Shown: positions 49,363 to 56,772 of the stretch, one piece after another
How the letters are laid out: each line of letters starts with the position of its first letter
Numbering within the stretch: the first letter of the stretch is position 1
NCBI GenBank assembly: GCA_026400815.1
Contig: JAPLOI010000033.1
Location: forward strand, 107,195-171,194
Reading direction: 5' to 3'
Origin: Alphaproteobacteria bacterium
GTDB taxonomy: Bacteria; Pseudomonadota; Alphaproteobacteria; Acetobacterales; Acetobacteraceae
DNA length: 64,000 bases
Made by a program: the position numbers and the translations under genes
Notes under the pieces: model-generated
Told to the model about the DNA's origin: nothing
Databases searched by the model: none
What the model saw: only the letters and a program-made list of their open reading frames with translations

Positions 49363-50697
49363 GTGAGTGCCTGGCTGTTCCTGCTCGCCTGGGCGGCGTC
49401 GCTGGCCGACCAGCTGTCCGCACTGCCCGGCGCGGGTGTGGTGGCGGGCGTGGCGGTGGCGCTGTATCTCGCGCTGGAGGCACCGCGGCTGCGGCGGGGC
49501 ATCCGCATCGTGGCGGCCGTGCTGGTGCTGGCCGGCGGCGTATCGGCGCTGATGGCGCCGGATCCGCTCGCCGCGCTGCTCGCCGGGCTGCGGCGCGGGG
49601 CGGCCTATGCGGCGTTCTTCCTGGCCCTTGGCGCGCTGCGCGACGCGGCCGAGCGTAGCAGGACGGTGCGGCGCAGCGGGGCGCATTTGGTGGCCCAGCC
49701 CGAGGGAAGGCGCTACCTCGCGGTGACGTCCGGCGCGCATCTCTTCGCCATGATCCTCTCCTACGGCGCCATCGACCTGATCGGCGCCATGGTGGCGCGC
49801 GGCGGTGCGGCGAAGGAAGCGGCGCGACGGCTGTTGATGGGCGCCTATCGCGGCTTTGCCACCATGAATTGCTGGAGCCCGCTGAACATCATGACCGTGG
49901 TGGTCGGCGCCGCCGTGCCCGCCGCCGATCTGCGCCCGGTGATGCCGATCGCCTTCCTGGCCGCGATGCTGTTGCTGTTCGCCGGCGCGGCGGTGGATCG
50001 GTGGGAGGGACGCAGCGGCGGCGCGGCGGCCCGTTCCGGCGAGCGCTGGACCATCCATCTGCGCATCGCGGCCATCGTCGCGTTGGTGATGGCGGTGGCG
50101 GAGGCAGTGGCCGTGCTGTTCGCCACCTCCCTGGCCACCGGTGTGACGGCGGCGGTCCCGGCGGTGGGCGCGGCATGGACACTGGCGCAGCTACTGCGGC
50201 GGCGACATGTGGCGGCGATGTTCGCCCGCCGGCTGCGCGGCTTCCACGCCAGGCTGCCCTCGTTCCGCGGCGAGGCGACGTTGCTGGCCACCAGCGGGTT
50301 CCTCGGCGTCACGCTCGGCATGGCGCTGCCGGCGGGCGGGCTGGCCGGGTTCCTGCCGGCGGTGCCGCCGCTGCTGGTGCCGCTTGCGGTGCCAGTGGTG
50401 CTGATCGGTACCTCCCTGCTCGGGCTCAATCCTATCGCCGTGGTGGCGGTGATCGGGGCGGCGATACCCGATCCCGCCGCGCTCGGCGTGGCGCCTGGGG
50501 TGCTGGCGCTAGCCTGCATGCTGGGCTGGGGCGTGGGCGTGGGGATGACGCCGTTTTCCGCCAGCGCGCTGGCCACGGCGCGTTGGACGGGGGCGGACCC
50601 GTGGCAGGTGACCACGGGCTGGAACCGGCGCTTCACCCTGGTGGCGCTGGCGATCGCGCTGGCCGTTCTCGCGGCGGCACATGGCTTGACGGGTTGA
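49363..50697 (+). CDS. Polytopic membrane protein, possibly ion/organic-anion permease
   Basis: This 444-residue protein has about ten hydrophobic segments. I do not recognise a family with certainty. The two-part layout, with re-entrant-like Pro/Gly motifs in FATMNCWSPLNIMTVVVGAAVP and GVGVGMTPFSASALATARWTG, resembles ion-transporter (IT) superfamily permeases. The GTG start at 49363 follows GGGGTCG. It is the first gene to the right of the strand-composition switch at about 49.3 kb, and the + strand is clearly G-rich from here. Confidence 0.65.
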   Translation: MSAWLFLLAWAASLADQLSALPGAGVVAGVAVALYLALEAPRLRRGIRIVAAVLVLAGGVSALMAPDPLAALLAGLRRGAAYAAFFLALGALRDAAERSRTVRRSGAHLVAQPEGRRYLAVTSGAHLFAMILSYGAIDLIGAMVARGGAAKEAARRLLMGAYRGFATMNCWSPLNIMTVVVGAAVPAADLRPVMPIAFLAAMLLLFAGAAVDRWEGRSGGAAARSGERWTIHLRIAAIVALVMAVAEAVAVLFATSLATGVTAAVPAVGAAWTLAQLLRRRHVAAMFARRLRGFHARLPSFRGEATLLATSGFLGVTLGMALPAGGLAGFLPAVPPLLVPLAVPVVLIGTSLLGLNPIAVVAVIGAAIPDPAALGVAPGVLALACMLGWGVGVGMTPFSASALATARWTGADPWQVTTGWNRRFTLVALAIALAVLAAAHGLTG

Positions 50698-50737
50698 GGC
50701 GGGCGAGGAAGGTTCGCCTGCCCAGGGGGAACGATCC

Positions 50738-51592
50738 ATGCACGTCAGCGTCAACGGCACCCGCATCTTCTTCGATGTCTCCGGCGAGAAGCTGGTGCCG
50801 GACGGGAAGCGGATGCGCGAGCGGCCCACCTTGCTGCTGCTGCATGGCGGGCCCGGCGGCGACCATTCCACCTTCCGCCCGTTGTTTTCCCAGCTGGCTG
50901 ACGTGGCGCAGGTGATCTACCTGGACCATCGCGGCAACGGGCGCAGCGACTGGGGCGAGCCCGCCAGCTGGAACCTGCCGCAATGGGGCGACGACATTCG
51001 CGGCTTCTGCGATGTGCTGGGGATCGAGAAGCCCATCGTGCTCGGCTACTCCTTCGGCGGCATGGTCGCGCAATCCTATGCCACGCGGCATCCCGATCAT
51101 CCCGGCAAGATGGTGTTCTATTCCACCTCGCCGAAGCGCGACCGGGCGGAGACCTACGCGATCTTCGAACGGCTCGGCGGGCCCGAGGCGCGGGCGGTGG
51201 CGGAGGCGCGCTGGACGAACCCGAACCCGGAGACCTCGGCCGCCTATCTGCGGGTCTGCTCGCCGCTGTACAATCCGCGCGGCAAGCGCGACCCGGATGC
51301 CGTGGCGCGGACGGTGCGCAACGAGCAGGTGTCGTTCCAGTTCGCCAAATCCGATGACGGGCCGCACCCGATGGATTTCCGCGCGGCGCTGGCCAACATC
51401 AAGTGCCCGTCGCTGGTGATCGGCGGCGAGGACGACCCGATCACGCCGATCTCGCGCAGCGAATTGCTCGCCGCGTGCATCCCGCAGCATTTGGTCAGGC
51501 TGGTGCGGGTGCCCAATGCCGGGCACGGGGTGCATAACGACGATCCCGCCTTGGCCATGCGGCTGCTGCGGGAGTTCATCCTGGCTACCTGA
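50738..51592 (+). CDS. Alpha/beta hydrolase, proline iminopeptidase-like
   Basis: This 284-residue alpha/beta hydrolase has the oxyanion motif HGGPGGDHS, LDHRGNGRSDWG after strand 4, the nucleophile elbow GYSFGGM, an acid in GGEDDPITP and the catalytic His in NAGHGVHNDDP. The HGGPGG and DxRGxGRS combination is typical of prolyl iminopeptidase-type hydrolases that remove N-terminal proline or hydrolyse amides and esters. Its final 8 bp overlap the convergent 2-hydroxyacid dehydrogenase. Confidence 0.87.
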   Translation: MHVSVNGTRIFFDVSGEKLVPDGKRMRERPTLLLLHGGPGGDHSTFRPLFSQLADVAQVIYLDHRGNGRSDWGEPASWNLPQWGDDIRGFCDVLGIEKPIVLGYSFGGMVAQSYATRHPDHPGKMVFYSTSPKRDRAETYAIFERLGGPEARAVAEARWTNPNPETSAAYLRVCSPLYNPRGKRDPDAVARTVRNEQVSFQFAKSDDGPHPMDFRAALANIKCPSLVIGGEDDPITPISRSELLAACIPQHLVRLVRVPNAGHGVHNDDPALAMRLLREFILAT

Positions 51593-52547
51593 TCAGGTTC
51601 CAGGGCTCGTTGCCGGCCAGCACGGCGGTGATGGCATCCAGGCAGAGGTCGCCCATCGCGGCGCGGGTTTCGGTGGTGGAGGAGCCCATGTGCGGCAGCA
51701 GCACGACGTTCTCCAGGCCAAAGTAGCCTTGGTGCAGGTTTGGCTCGCCGTCGTAGACATCGAGGCCGGCGAAGGCGACCTGGCCGGAGCGAAGCGCTTC
51801 CTGCAGGGCGGCGTCGTCCACCAGGGAGCCGCGGGCGGCGTTGGCGACGATGGCGCCGCGGGGGAGCATGGCGAGGCGTTCGGCGTTCAGCCATTTCGCG
51901 GTGCCGTCGCCGCCGGGGGCGGTGAGGGCCAGGGCGTCGCAGCTGGCCAGGAAGCTTTCGTCGTTGGCGTGCCAGGTGGCGCCTTGTTCGAGGTCCTCCG
52001 GAAGGCGGGTGCGGTTGCGGTAGTGGATGGCCATGCCGAAGCCGCGTGCCATCTTGGCCAGTTCGCGGCCGATGCGGCCCATGCCGAAGATGCCCAGGCG
52101 CTTGCCGCTGATCTGGGTGCCGAGCAGCAGCATCGGGGCCCAGCCTTTCCACTGGCCGGAGCGGACCAGGCGCTCGCCTTCGCCGGCGCGGCGGGCGGAC
52201 ATCAGGATCAGCAGCATGGCGATCTCAGCCGTGGCGACCGAGAGGACCTCTGGCGTGTTGGCCACGGGGATGGAGCGGGCGCGGGCGGCGGCGACGTCGA
52301 CATGGTCGTAGCCGACGGAGCAGGAGGCGATGGCCTTCACGCTGGCGGGCAGGGCGGCGATGGTCTGGGCGTTCAGGCGATCGGTGGAGAAGCAGAGGAT
52401 GGCGTCGCAGCCTTGGGCGAGGGCCACGATCTCATCCGGCGCCCATTGCAGGTCCGGCTGGTTCAGGCGCACGTCGAACTCGCGCTGGGCGCGGTCGGCG
52501 ACGGCTTCGGGCAGCTGGCGGGTGACGAGCAGCACCGGCTTGGTCAT
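51585..52547 (-). CDS. D-2-hydroxyacid dehydrogenase (glyoxylate/hydroxypyruvate reductase-like)
   Basis: This 320-residue enzyme of the D-isomer-specific 2-hydroxyacid dehydrogenase family has KAIASCSVGYDHVDVAAARA and the Rossmann motif LGIFGMGRIGRELA. It also has VANAARGSLVDDAAL with the substrate Arg, LDVYDGEPN with the Glu and LLPHMGSST with the catalytic His. It reduces 2-oxo acids such as glyoxylate or hydroxypyruvate with NAD(P)H. It is divergent from the M20 amidohydrolase gene across a 97-bp region. Confidence 0.93.
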   Translation of the reverse strand: MTKPVLLVTRQLPEAVADRAQREFDVRLNQPDLQWAPDEIVALAQGCDAILCFSTDRLNAQTIAALPASVKAIASCSVGYDHVDVAAARARSIPVANTPEVLSVATAEIAMLLILMSARRAGEGERLVRSGQWKGWAPMLLLGTQISGKRLGIFGMGRIGRELAKMARGFGMAIHYRNRTRLPEDLEQGATWHANDESFLASCDALALTAPGGDGTAKWLNAERLAMLPRGAIVANAARGSLVDDAALQEALRSGQVAFAGLDVYDGEPNLHQGYFGLENVVLLPHMGSSTTETRAAMGDLCLDAITAVLAGNEPWNLIR

Positions 52548-52644
52548 GGGGCACTCCCAGAATTTCGCGCCTTATGGCGACTGCGGGGCGGTTGCGGAAG
52601 AGGAGGCGGGGCGGCAGGGTTGGGGGGACCGAAGGAGACTGACC

Positions 52645-53910
52645 ATGCGCCCCAACCTGACCCCGGACATTGAGCTGGCATCGCGGCTGTTCGATGCGTT
52701 GCGCGAGCGGACCTTCGACGGGGTGGGGGTGACGCGGGAGGCCTATGGGCGGGGCGAGCGGATTGGGCATGAGATCGTGCGGGCGGAGGCGGAGAAGCTC
52801 GGGCTGGAGACGCGGACGGACGCGGCGGGCAATCTGCTGATGACGCTGCCGGGGCGGGACCGGTCGGCGAAGCGGATCATCCTGGGGAGCCATCTGGATT
52901 CGGTGCCGCAGGGTGGGAATTTCGACGGGGCGGCGGGTGTGCTGGCGGGGTTGGCGGCGGTGGCGGGGATGGTGCGGGCGGGGTTCGTGCCGGCGCGGGA
53001 CATCACGGTGCTGGCGATCCGGGCGGAGGAGGGTGGGGCGTGGTTTCCCTCTGGCCTGCCGGGCAGCAAGGCGGCGCTGGGGCGGTTGCCGGCGGAGCAT
53101 CTGCAGGTGGCGCGGCTGGATAGCGGGCGGTCCTTGGCCGACCATATGGCGGAGGAGGGGTTCGATCCCGCGGCGGTGGCGCGGGGCGAGTGCCTGCTGC
53201 CGCCGGAGAGCATCGAGGCCTATGTGGAACTGCATATCGAGCAGGGGCCGGTGCTGGAGGCGCAGGAGATTCCGATCGCGCTGGTGACGGCGCTGCCGGG
53301 ATCGCGGCGCATCCGCGAGGGGCGGGTGCTGGGCGAATACAACCATTCCGGGGCGACGCCGCGGCGGTATCGCAAGGATGCCGCGATCGCGCTGGCGGAG
53401 TTCGCGACCAAGTTGGACGACGAATGGGCGCGGCTGGAGACGCTGGGGCATCGGCTGGTGGTGACGTTCTGCATTCTGGAGACGACGGAGCAGGCGGGGT
53501 TCACCAAGGTGCCGGGCGAGGCGCGGTTCCAGATCGATATTCGCGGCACGACGGAGGCGGGGATCAACGCGGTGCATGATGCGATCGACCGGCTGGTGGG
53601 GGAGGTGGAGGCACGGCGCGGGGTGAGCTTCGAGCTGGTGCGGGGGGCGATGAGCGCGCCGACGCCGATGTCGGCCGAGGTGCGCAGCGGGTTGGCGCGG
53701 GCGGCGGAGGCGCTGGGGGTGGATTACCTGACCATGCCGAGCGGCGGCGGGCATGATGCGGCGAGCTTCGCCCAGGCGGGGGTGCCGAGCTGCATGCTGT
53801 TCGTGCGGAACCAGAATGGCAGCCACAATCCCGACGAGGCGATGCGGATCGAGGATTTCGCCAAGGGGTGCGAGGTGATTACGCGCTGGGCGGCGGAGAT
53901 GGCGGGATAA
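52645..53910 (+). CDS. M20 family Zn-dependent amidohydrolase (N-carbamoyl-amino acid hydrolase / allantoate type)
   Basis: This 421-residue protein of the hydantoinase/carbamoylase branch of peptidase family M20 has GSHLDSVPQGGNFDGAAG (His83, Asp94), IRAEEGGAWFPSG with the general-base Glu and a metal Glu, VELHIEQGPVLE, and the C-terminal metal His in QNGSHNPDEAM. It hydrolyses N-carbamoyl-L-amino acids, ureidoglycolate or allantoate. GAAGGAG precedes ATG 52645. Hydantoinase-type hyuA/hyuB lie 7 kb downstream, so hydantoin or amide catabolism is a reasonable but unproven common theme. Confidence 0.88.
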   Translation: MRPNLTPDIELASRLFDALRERTFDGVGVTREAYGRGERIGHEIVRAEAEKLGLETRTDAAGNLLMTLPGRDRSAKRIILGSHLDSVPQGGNFDGAAGVLAGLAAVAGMVRAGFVPARDITVLAIRAEEGGAWFPSGLPGSKAALGRLPAEHLQVARLDSGRSLADHMAEEGFDPAAVARGECLLPPESIEAYVELHIEQGPVLEAQEIPIALVTALPGSRRIREGRVLGEYNHSGATPRRYRKDAAIALAEFATKLDDEWARLETLGHRLVVTFCILETTEQAGFTKVPGEARFQIDIRGTTEAGINAVHDAIDRLVGEVEARRGVSFELVRGAMSAPTPMSAEVRSGLARAAEALGVDYLTMPSGGGHDAASFAQAGVPSCMLFVRNQNGSHNPDEAMRIEDFAKGCEVITRWAAEMAG

Positions 53911-53912
53911 AA

Positions 53913-54407
53913 TTACGATATCGCAACAAAATGGGCGTGGGTTGGCGCGGCGGTCTGGGCGGGTTTTGAAAACGCGAGGGGTGCGGGGCGGCGCAGGGCC
54001 GGGGCAGGTCCGGTGTACGGTTCGGACGCGGGTGTGGGGACGCTGGCCCAAAAGGGCGCGGACGGGCGCGCGGGTTTGGTCGCGGCCTTGGGCGCGCGAC
54101 GGCCGGCGACGCGGCGGGCGAGGCGGGCCAGGCGGTCCAGGGAATCCGGGCGCGTGGACAGTTTGTAGCGGATGGCCGGATGGGGGGCGGCGGGCAGCGT
54201 GAGGCGGCCCTGCTGCCAGGCCTCGGCCATGTCGGCCAGGCGCACGAGGAAGCTGACCAGGAGGCACAGCACGGCCGCGTGCATGGCGGCGGCGATGCCG
54301 GCCTCTGCCTGCTGGGCCTGGGCCATCGCGCGCAACTCGCCGGCGATGGCGGCGAGGCCATCGGCCAGCGAGGCGGGGGCCTCCTGGTGCGGGGTTTCAT
54401 GGGTCAT
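53913..54407 (-). CDS. Hypothetical protein, 164 aa, possibly leaderless
   Basis: I do not recognise this protein. MTHETPHQEAPASLADGL is followed by a helical region (AAIAGELRAMAQAQQAEAG, AAVLCLLVSFLVRLADMAEA) that could be one membrane-associated helix, and by a basic Pro/Ala-rich tail. The ATG at 54407 has no ribosome-binding site, but a well-formed promoter (TTGCCA, 17 nt, TATATT) ends 7 nt before it, so a leaderless mRNA is predicted. It is convergent with the M20 amidohydrolase, 2 nt apart. Confidence 0.65.
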   Translation of the reverse strand: MTHETPHQEAPASLADGLAAIAGELRAMAQAQQAEAGIAAAMHAAVLCLLVSFLVRLADMAEAWQQGRLTLPAAPHPAIRYKLSTRPDSLDRLARLARRVAGRRAPKAATKPARPSAPFWASVPTPASEPYTGPAPALRRPAPLAFSKPAQTAAPTHAHFVAIS

Positions 54408-54443
54408 GTCGGTGAATATAATTAACTTTATTCTGGGTGGCAA
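54408..54443 (-). promoter_or_regulatory. Strong sigma-70-like promoter placing the TSS at the start codon
   Basis: On the minus strand TTGCCA (54443-54438) and TATATT (54420-54415) are separated by exactly 17 nt. Seven nucleotides after the -10 hexamer comes the ATG of the hypothetical gene (54407), so transcription would begin at or within 1-2 nt of the A of ATG. The surrounding bases are strikingly AT-rich. Confidence 0.6.
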
Positions 54444-54500
54444 GGGGAGTTTTTACGTACGTACTCGGGGTGGTTGGCTTGCGGATGGGGGTGGGACTAC

Positions 54501-54700
54501 GCAAGAAAGCAAGAAAGTGGACACAGAGGCACAGAGGCACAGAGGCACAGAGGCACAGAGGCACAGAGGAGCAAGGCAAGGGAGGGAATTGGGGGGGGCG
54601 GTAGCGCACTCGGGTTTGGTTTCCGTGAGGCTTTCTTCTCCCTTGGATTGCTTCTTTGTGTCTTTGTGTCTTGGTGGCCGCTTTCTTATTTGTCTTTTAC
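54501..54700. repeat. Imperfect inverted-repeat element with AG/CT-rich arms
   Basis: The left side holds GCAAGAAAGCAAGAAAGTGG followed by six ACAGAGGC units. The right side (about 54646-54700) has CTTTGTGTCTTTGTGTC, TTGGTGGC and GCTTTCTTATTTGTC, roughly complementary to the left. The whole 200-bp region has no gene. CTTTGTGTC/CACAGAGG repeat arrays of this kind recur in many bacteria (from memory). The 306-bp stretch 54444-54749 contains only this, the tandem repeat below and a hairpin. Confidence 0.65.
54523..54570 (+). repeat. Six-copy 8-bp tandem repeat (ACAGAGGC)
   Basis: Six consecutive ACAGAGGC units (the last ends in A) occupy 48 bp. Such slippage-prone repeats can vary in copy number between strains. 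It is not inside a plausible reading frame. It is not a CRISPR array: the unit is too short and has no spacers. Confidence 0.95.
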
Positions 54701-54712
54701 ATGGAGGTAGAT

Positions 54713-54738
54713 GGCGGATTCGGCTTTGCCGATCCGCC
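54713..54738 (-). terminator. GGCGGAT...ATCCGCC hairpin downstream of the second mlrC
   Basis: GGCGGATTCGGC (54713-54724) and GCCGATCCGCC (54728-54738) form an 11-bp stem with a T bulge and a TTT loop, followed by CTACG. It lies 12 nt after the MlrC stop on the minus strand. The same kind of GGCGGAT...ATCCGCCCTACG hairpin is a frequent intergenic element in proteobacteria (from memory), acting as terminator or REP-like unit. Confidence 0.55.
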
Positions 54739-54749
54739 CTACGCGGGGT

Positions 54750-56219
54750 TTAGCTGTCGCTGAAGGGGTAGATGGTTTCGGTGGGAACCTGGCGGTAGGG
54801 CAGGGTGGTGAGGTCTGCGGGGCCCCAGTCGGGCGTGTCCACGATCAGGATGGCCTCGCTGAGGGGTTCGTAGACGGCGCGGAAATGGGTTTTGCTGCGC
54901 AGGACGATGATGGCGAAATCCTCCGGCCGGAGGCCGAACTGCTCGAAGGGGGCGCGGTCGATTGCCGTGGTTTGGTGGGTGGTGACGGAGACGACGATGC
55001 CGCCGGCGTCGATCACCGCGGTGGGGCCGAGATCCATGCTGTCGCCGCGGCCGACGGGGCCGGTGCGGGTGAAGAGGGTGGGCTGGGCGTAGAGAACCTT
55101 GCCGGTGAGGCGAACCTTGCCGCCGGCGCGGGGGGAGGAATCGCTGCCGACATCGAGGGTGACGGTGGCGCCAATTCCGGCCTTCATGGCGGCAGCGGCG
55201 GCGGCGGGGTCGCAGAGGAAGGGCACGGCGACGCGCTGCAGGCCGCGGGCAAGGACCTCACGCAGGATGTAGGTGGAATCGTTCATGCGGTCGGCGTGTT
55301 CGAGCAGGACGATGGGCTTCGTGGCGGTCTTGGAGAGTTCCACGGCGCGGTCGATGCCGTCTTGCAGGCCGTACACGGCGTCGCGGTGCATCAGCGCCTC
55401 GCGCTCGGCGTGCAGGCGGGCGCTGAACAGCTCGGCGGTGGCGCGGGCCAGCTTGGCGTTGCCGTCTGTCACCGCGACGGCGGTGAAGCCGCAATTCGGC
55501 ACGTCGGCATAGGAGAAGCCGGCGAAGATGGAGACGTCGAGCAGGCCGGGGATGCGGCTGGGCATCTCGACCGATTCACGCACGATGTCGCTGAGGGGGG
55601 CGATATCCGTGGCGCTGAAGATGCTGGGCACCATGATGCCGGGCTTGGCGATGGCGACGACGGGACGGATTTCGCCGCGCAGGGTGCGCACGATGCAGGT
55701 GGCGGCGCGCTCGCCGGTGGCGCCCATGTCGATATGCGGGGAGTAGTGGTAGCCGAACAAGCCATCGACCAGCGGCAGCCAGGATTCGTCGATGTTGCCG
55801 TGGTAGTCGGCCGCGACCACGAGTTTGGTGGCACGGCCGATGGTGCCGCGCACGCGTTCGATGAACTCGCGGTCCGGGTCCAGGCGCGTGGTGGTGGTCA
55901 TGGCGCCGTGGGGGTGCAGGAGCACGCCATCCAACTGGCCGGCGGCGGCGAGTTCGGCGCAGATGCGGTCGATGTAGTGGGTGAAGGCATCGTCGGTGGC
56001 GGGGCCGGCGGCGCCGCCTTCGGCGTGGAGGATGGGGACGATCTCTGCGCCCTCGGCCTCCAGCACCTTGATGAAGCCGCCCATCACCGTGTTGGTGCCG
56101 CGTGAGCCCGCGATCAGGGCGGGGCCGGCGGATTCGGTGCGGGCGAAATCCTCGCGCGTGGTGGGCACGGGCAGGAAGCTGACGGATTCCAGCGACAGGC
56201 CGGCAATGGCGATGCGCAT
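54750..56219 (-). CDS. M81 family metallopeptidase (MlrC-like), copy 2
   Basis: This 489-residue MlrC-family protein has probable metal ligands Asp138 and His140 in VAADYHGN and His162 in YSPHIDMG. The C-terminal domain begins around PIVLLEHADRMNDSTYILR. Compared with copy 1 at 10.2 kb the order of motifs is the same, but the sequences differ widely (ADYHGNID against LDLHCHLT), so they are old paralogues with different substrates. I chose ATG 56219, since GAGAGGA is 7 nt upstream of it; ATG 56225 is adjacent to the site. It follows a membrane protein gene by 2 nt. Confidence 0.86.
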   Translation of the reverse strand: MRIAIAGLSLESVSFLPVPTTREDFARTESAGPALIAGSRGTNTVMGGFIKVLEAEGAEIVPILHAEGGAAGPATDDAFTHYIDRICAELAAAGQLDGVLLHPHGAMTTTTRLDPDREFIERVRGTIGRATKLVVAADYHGNIDESWLPLVDGLFGYHYSPHIDMGATGERAATCIVRTLRGEIRPVVAIAKPGIMVPSIFSATDIAPLSDIVRESVEMPSRIPGLLDVSIFAGFSYADVPNCGFTAVAVTDGNAKLARATAELFSARLHAEREALMHRDAVYGLQDGIDRAVELSKTATKPIVLLEHADRMNDSTYILREVLARGLQRVAVPFLCDPAAAAAAMKAGIGATVTLDVGSDSSPRAGGKVRLTGKVLYAQPTLFTRTGPVGRGDSMDLGPTAVIDAGGIVVSVTTHQTTAIDRAPFEQFGLRPEDFAIIVLRSKTHFRAVYEPLSEAILIVDTPDWGPADLTTLPYRQVPTETIYPFSDS

Positions 56220-56221
56220 GA

Positions 56222-56704
56222 TCATTCCTCTCGCGGAAGCGGGATGGGGTGACGGAGGCGGTGGGCGACCCAACCGCGGGTGAAGATAGGCGCGGTGGCA
56301 GCGGCGCCGAGGGCCCAGACGAGCCAGCTTGCGGTGGGGGCAGCGCCGGAGGCGGTGCCGGGCAGGGGGGCGGACAGCCACCAGGCGATGGAGGCGATCA
56401 GCACGGCCAGGGCGATGCGGGCGGGCAGGGTGTTGTGCCCCTCCGCGGCCAGGAAGAGCAGCATCCAGCCGAAGACAAGGCCGAGGAGAAAGGCGCCGGG
56501 GCCGGCGATGACGATGGCCCAGGGGGCAAGCGCCAAGGCGTAGGCAGCCTGAAAGGACAGGCCGTTGGCCTGCACCGCCAGCAGCAGGGTGGCCACAGTC
56601 GGGGCGACAATGGCGCAGGTGACGGCGATCAGCAGCAGCGTGGTGGCGTGGCGGGCGAGGCGGCGCCAGAGCGGTGGTACTGTTGGGTCGGCGGCATCTT
56701 GCAT
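56222..56704 (-). CDS. Small polytopic membrane protein of unknown function
   Basis: This 160-residue protein has four to five hydrophobic segments (LLLIAVTCAIVAPTVATLLL, LALAPWAIVIAGPGAFLLG, IALAVLIASIAWWLSAP and TASWLVWALGAAATA) and a short basic C terminus. I do not recognise a family. It stands 2 nt upstream of the second MlrC gene and is thus probably co-expressed, perhaps as a transport or anchoring partner; this is inference. Confidence 0.65.
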   Translation of the reverse strand: MQDAADPTVPPLWRRLARHATTLLLIAVTCAIVAPTVATLLLAVQANGLSFQAAYALALAPWAIVIAGPGAFLLGLVFGWMLLFLAAEGHNTLPARIALAVLIASIAWWLSAPLPGTASGAAPTASWLVWALGAAATAPIFTRGWVAHRLRHPIPLPREE

Positions 56705-56718
56705 CGCCGCAGAATGGC

Positions 56719-56749
56719 ACAGGGCCCGCCGCGGTGCGACGGGCCCTGT
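56719..56749 (-). terminator. Hairpin after the first MCP gene
   Basis: ACAGGGCCCG (56719-56728) and CGGGCCCTGT (56740-56749) form a perfect 10-bp stem 23 nt after the MCP stop, without a T tail. A closely similar hairpin follows the second MCP (58611-58641), so the repeat unit of the duplication includes the 3' flank. Confidence 0.55.
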
Positions 56750-56772
56750 CCTTGTTCAGTGGCGGGGGTTGG

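Noticed and set aside
50698..50722. Hairpin GGCGGGCGA/TCGCCTGCC as terminator or riboswitch before the alpha/beta hydrolase
   Set aside because: Stem contains a G-T pair, no T run follows, and similar 9-bp GC-rich stems are common by chance at this base composition.
54523..54570. CRISPR array
   Set aside because: The repeat is an uninterrupted 8-bp tandem without spacers, and no cas genes are present.
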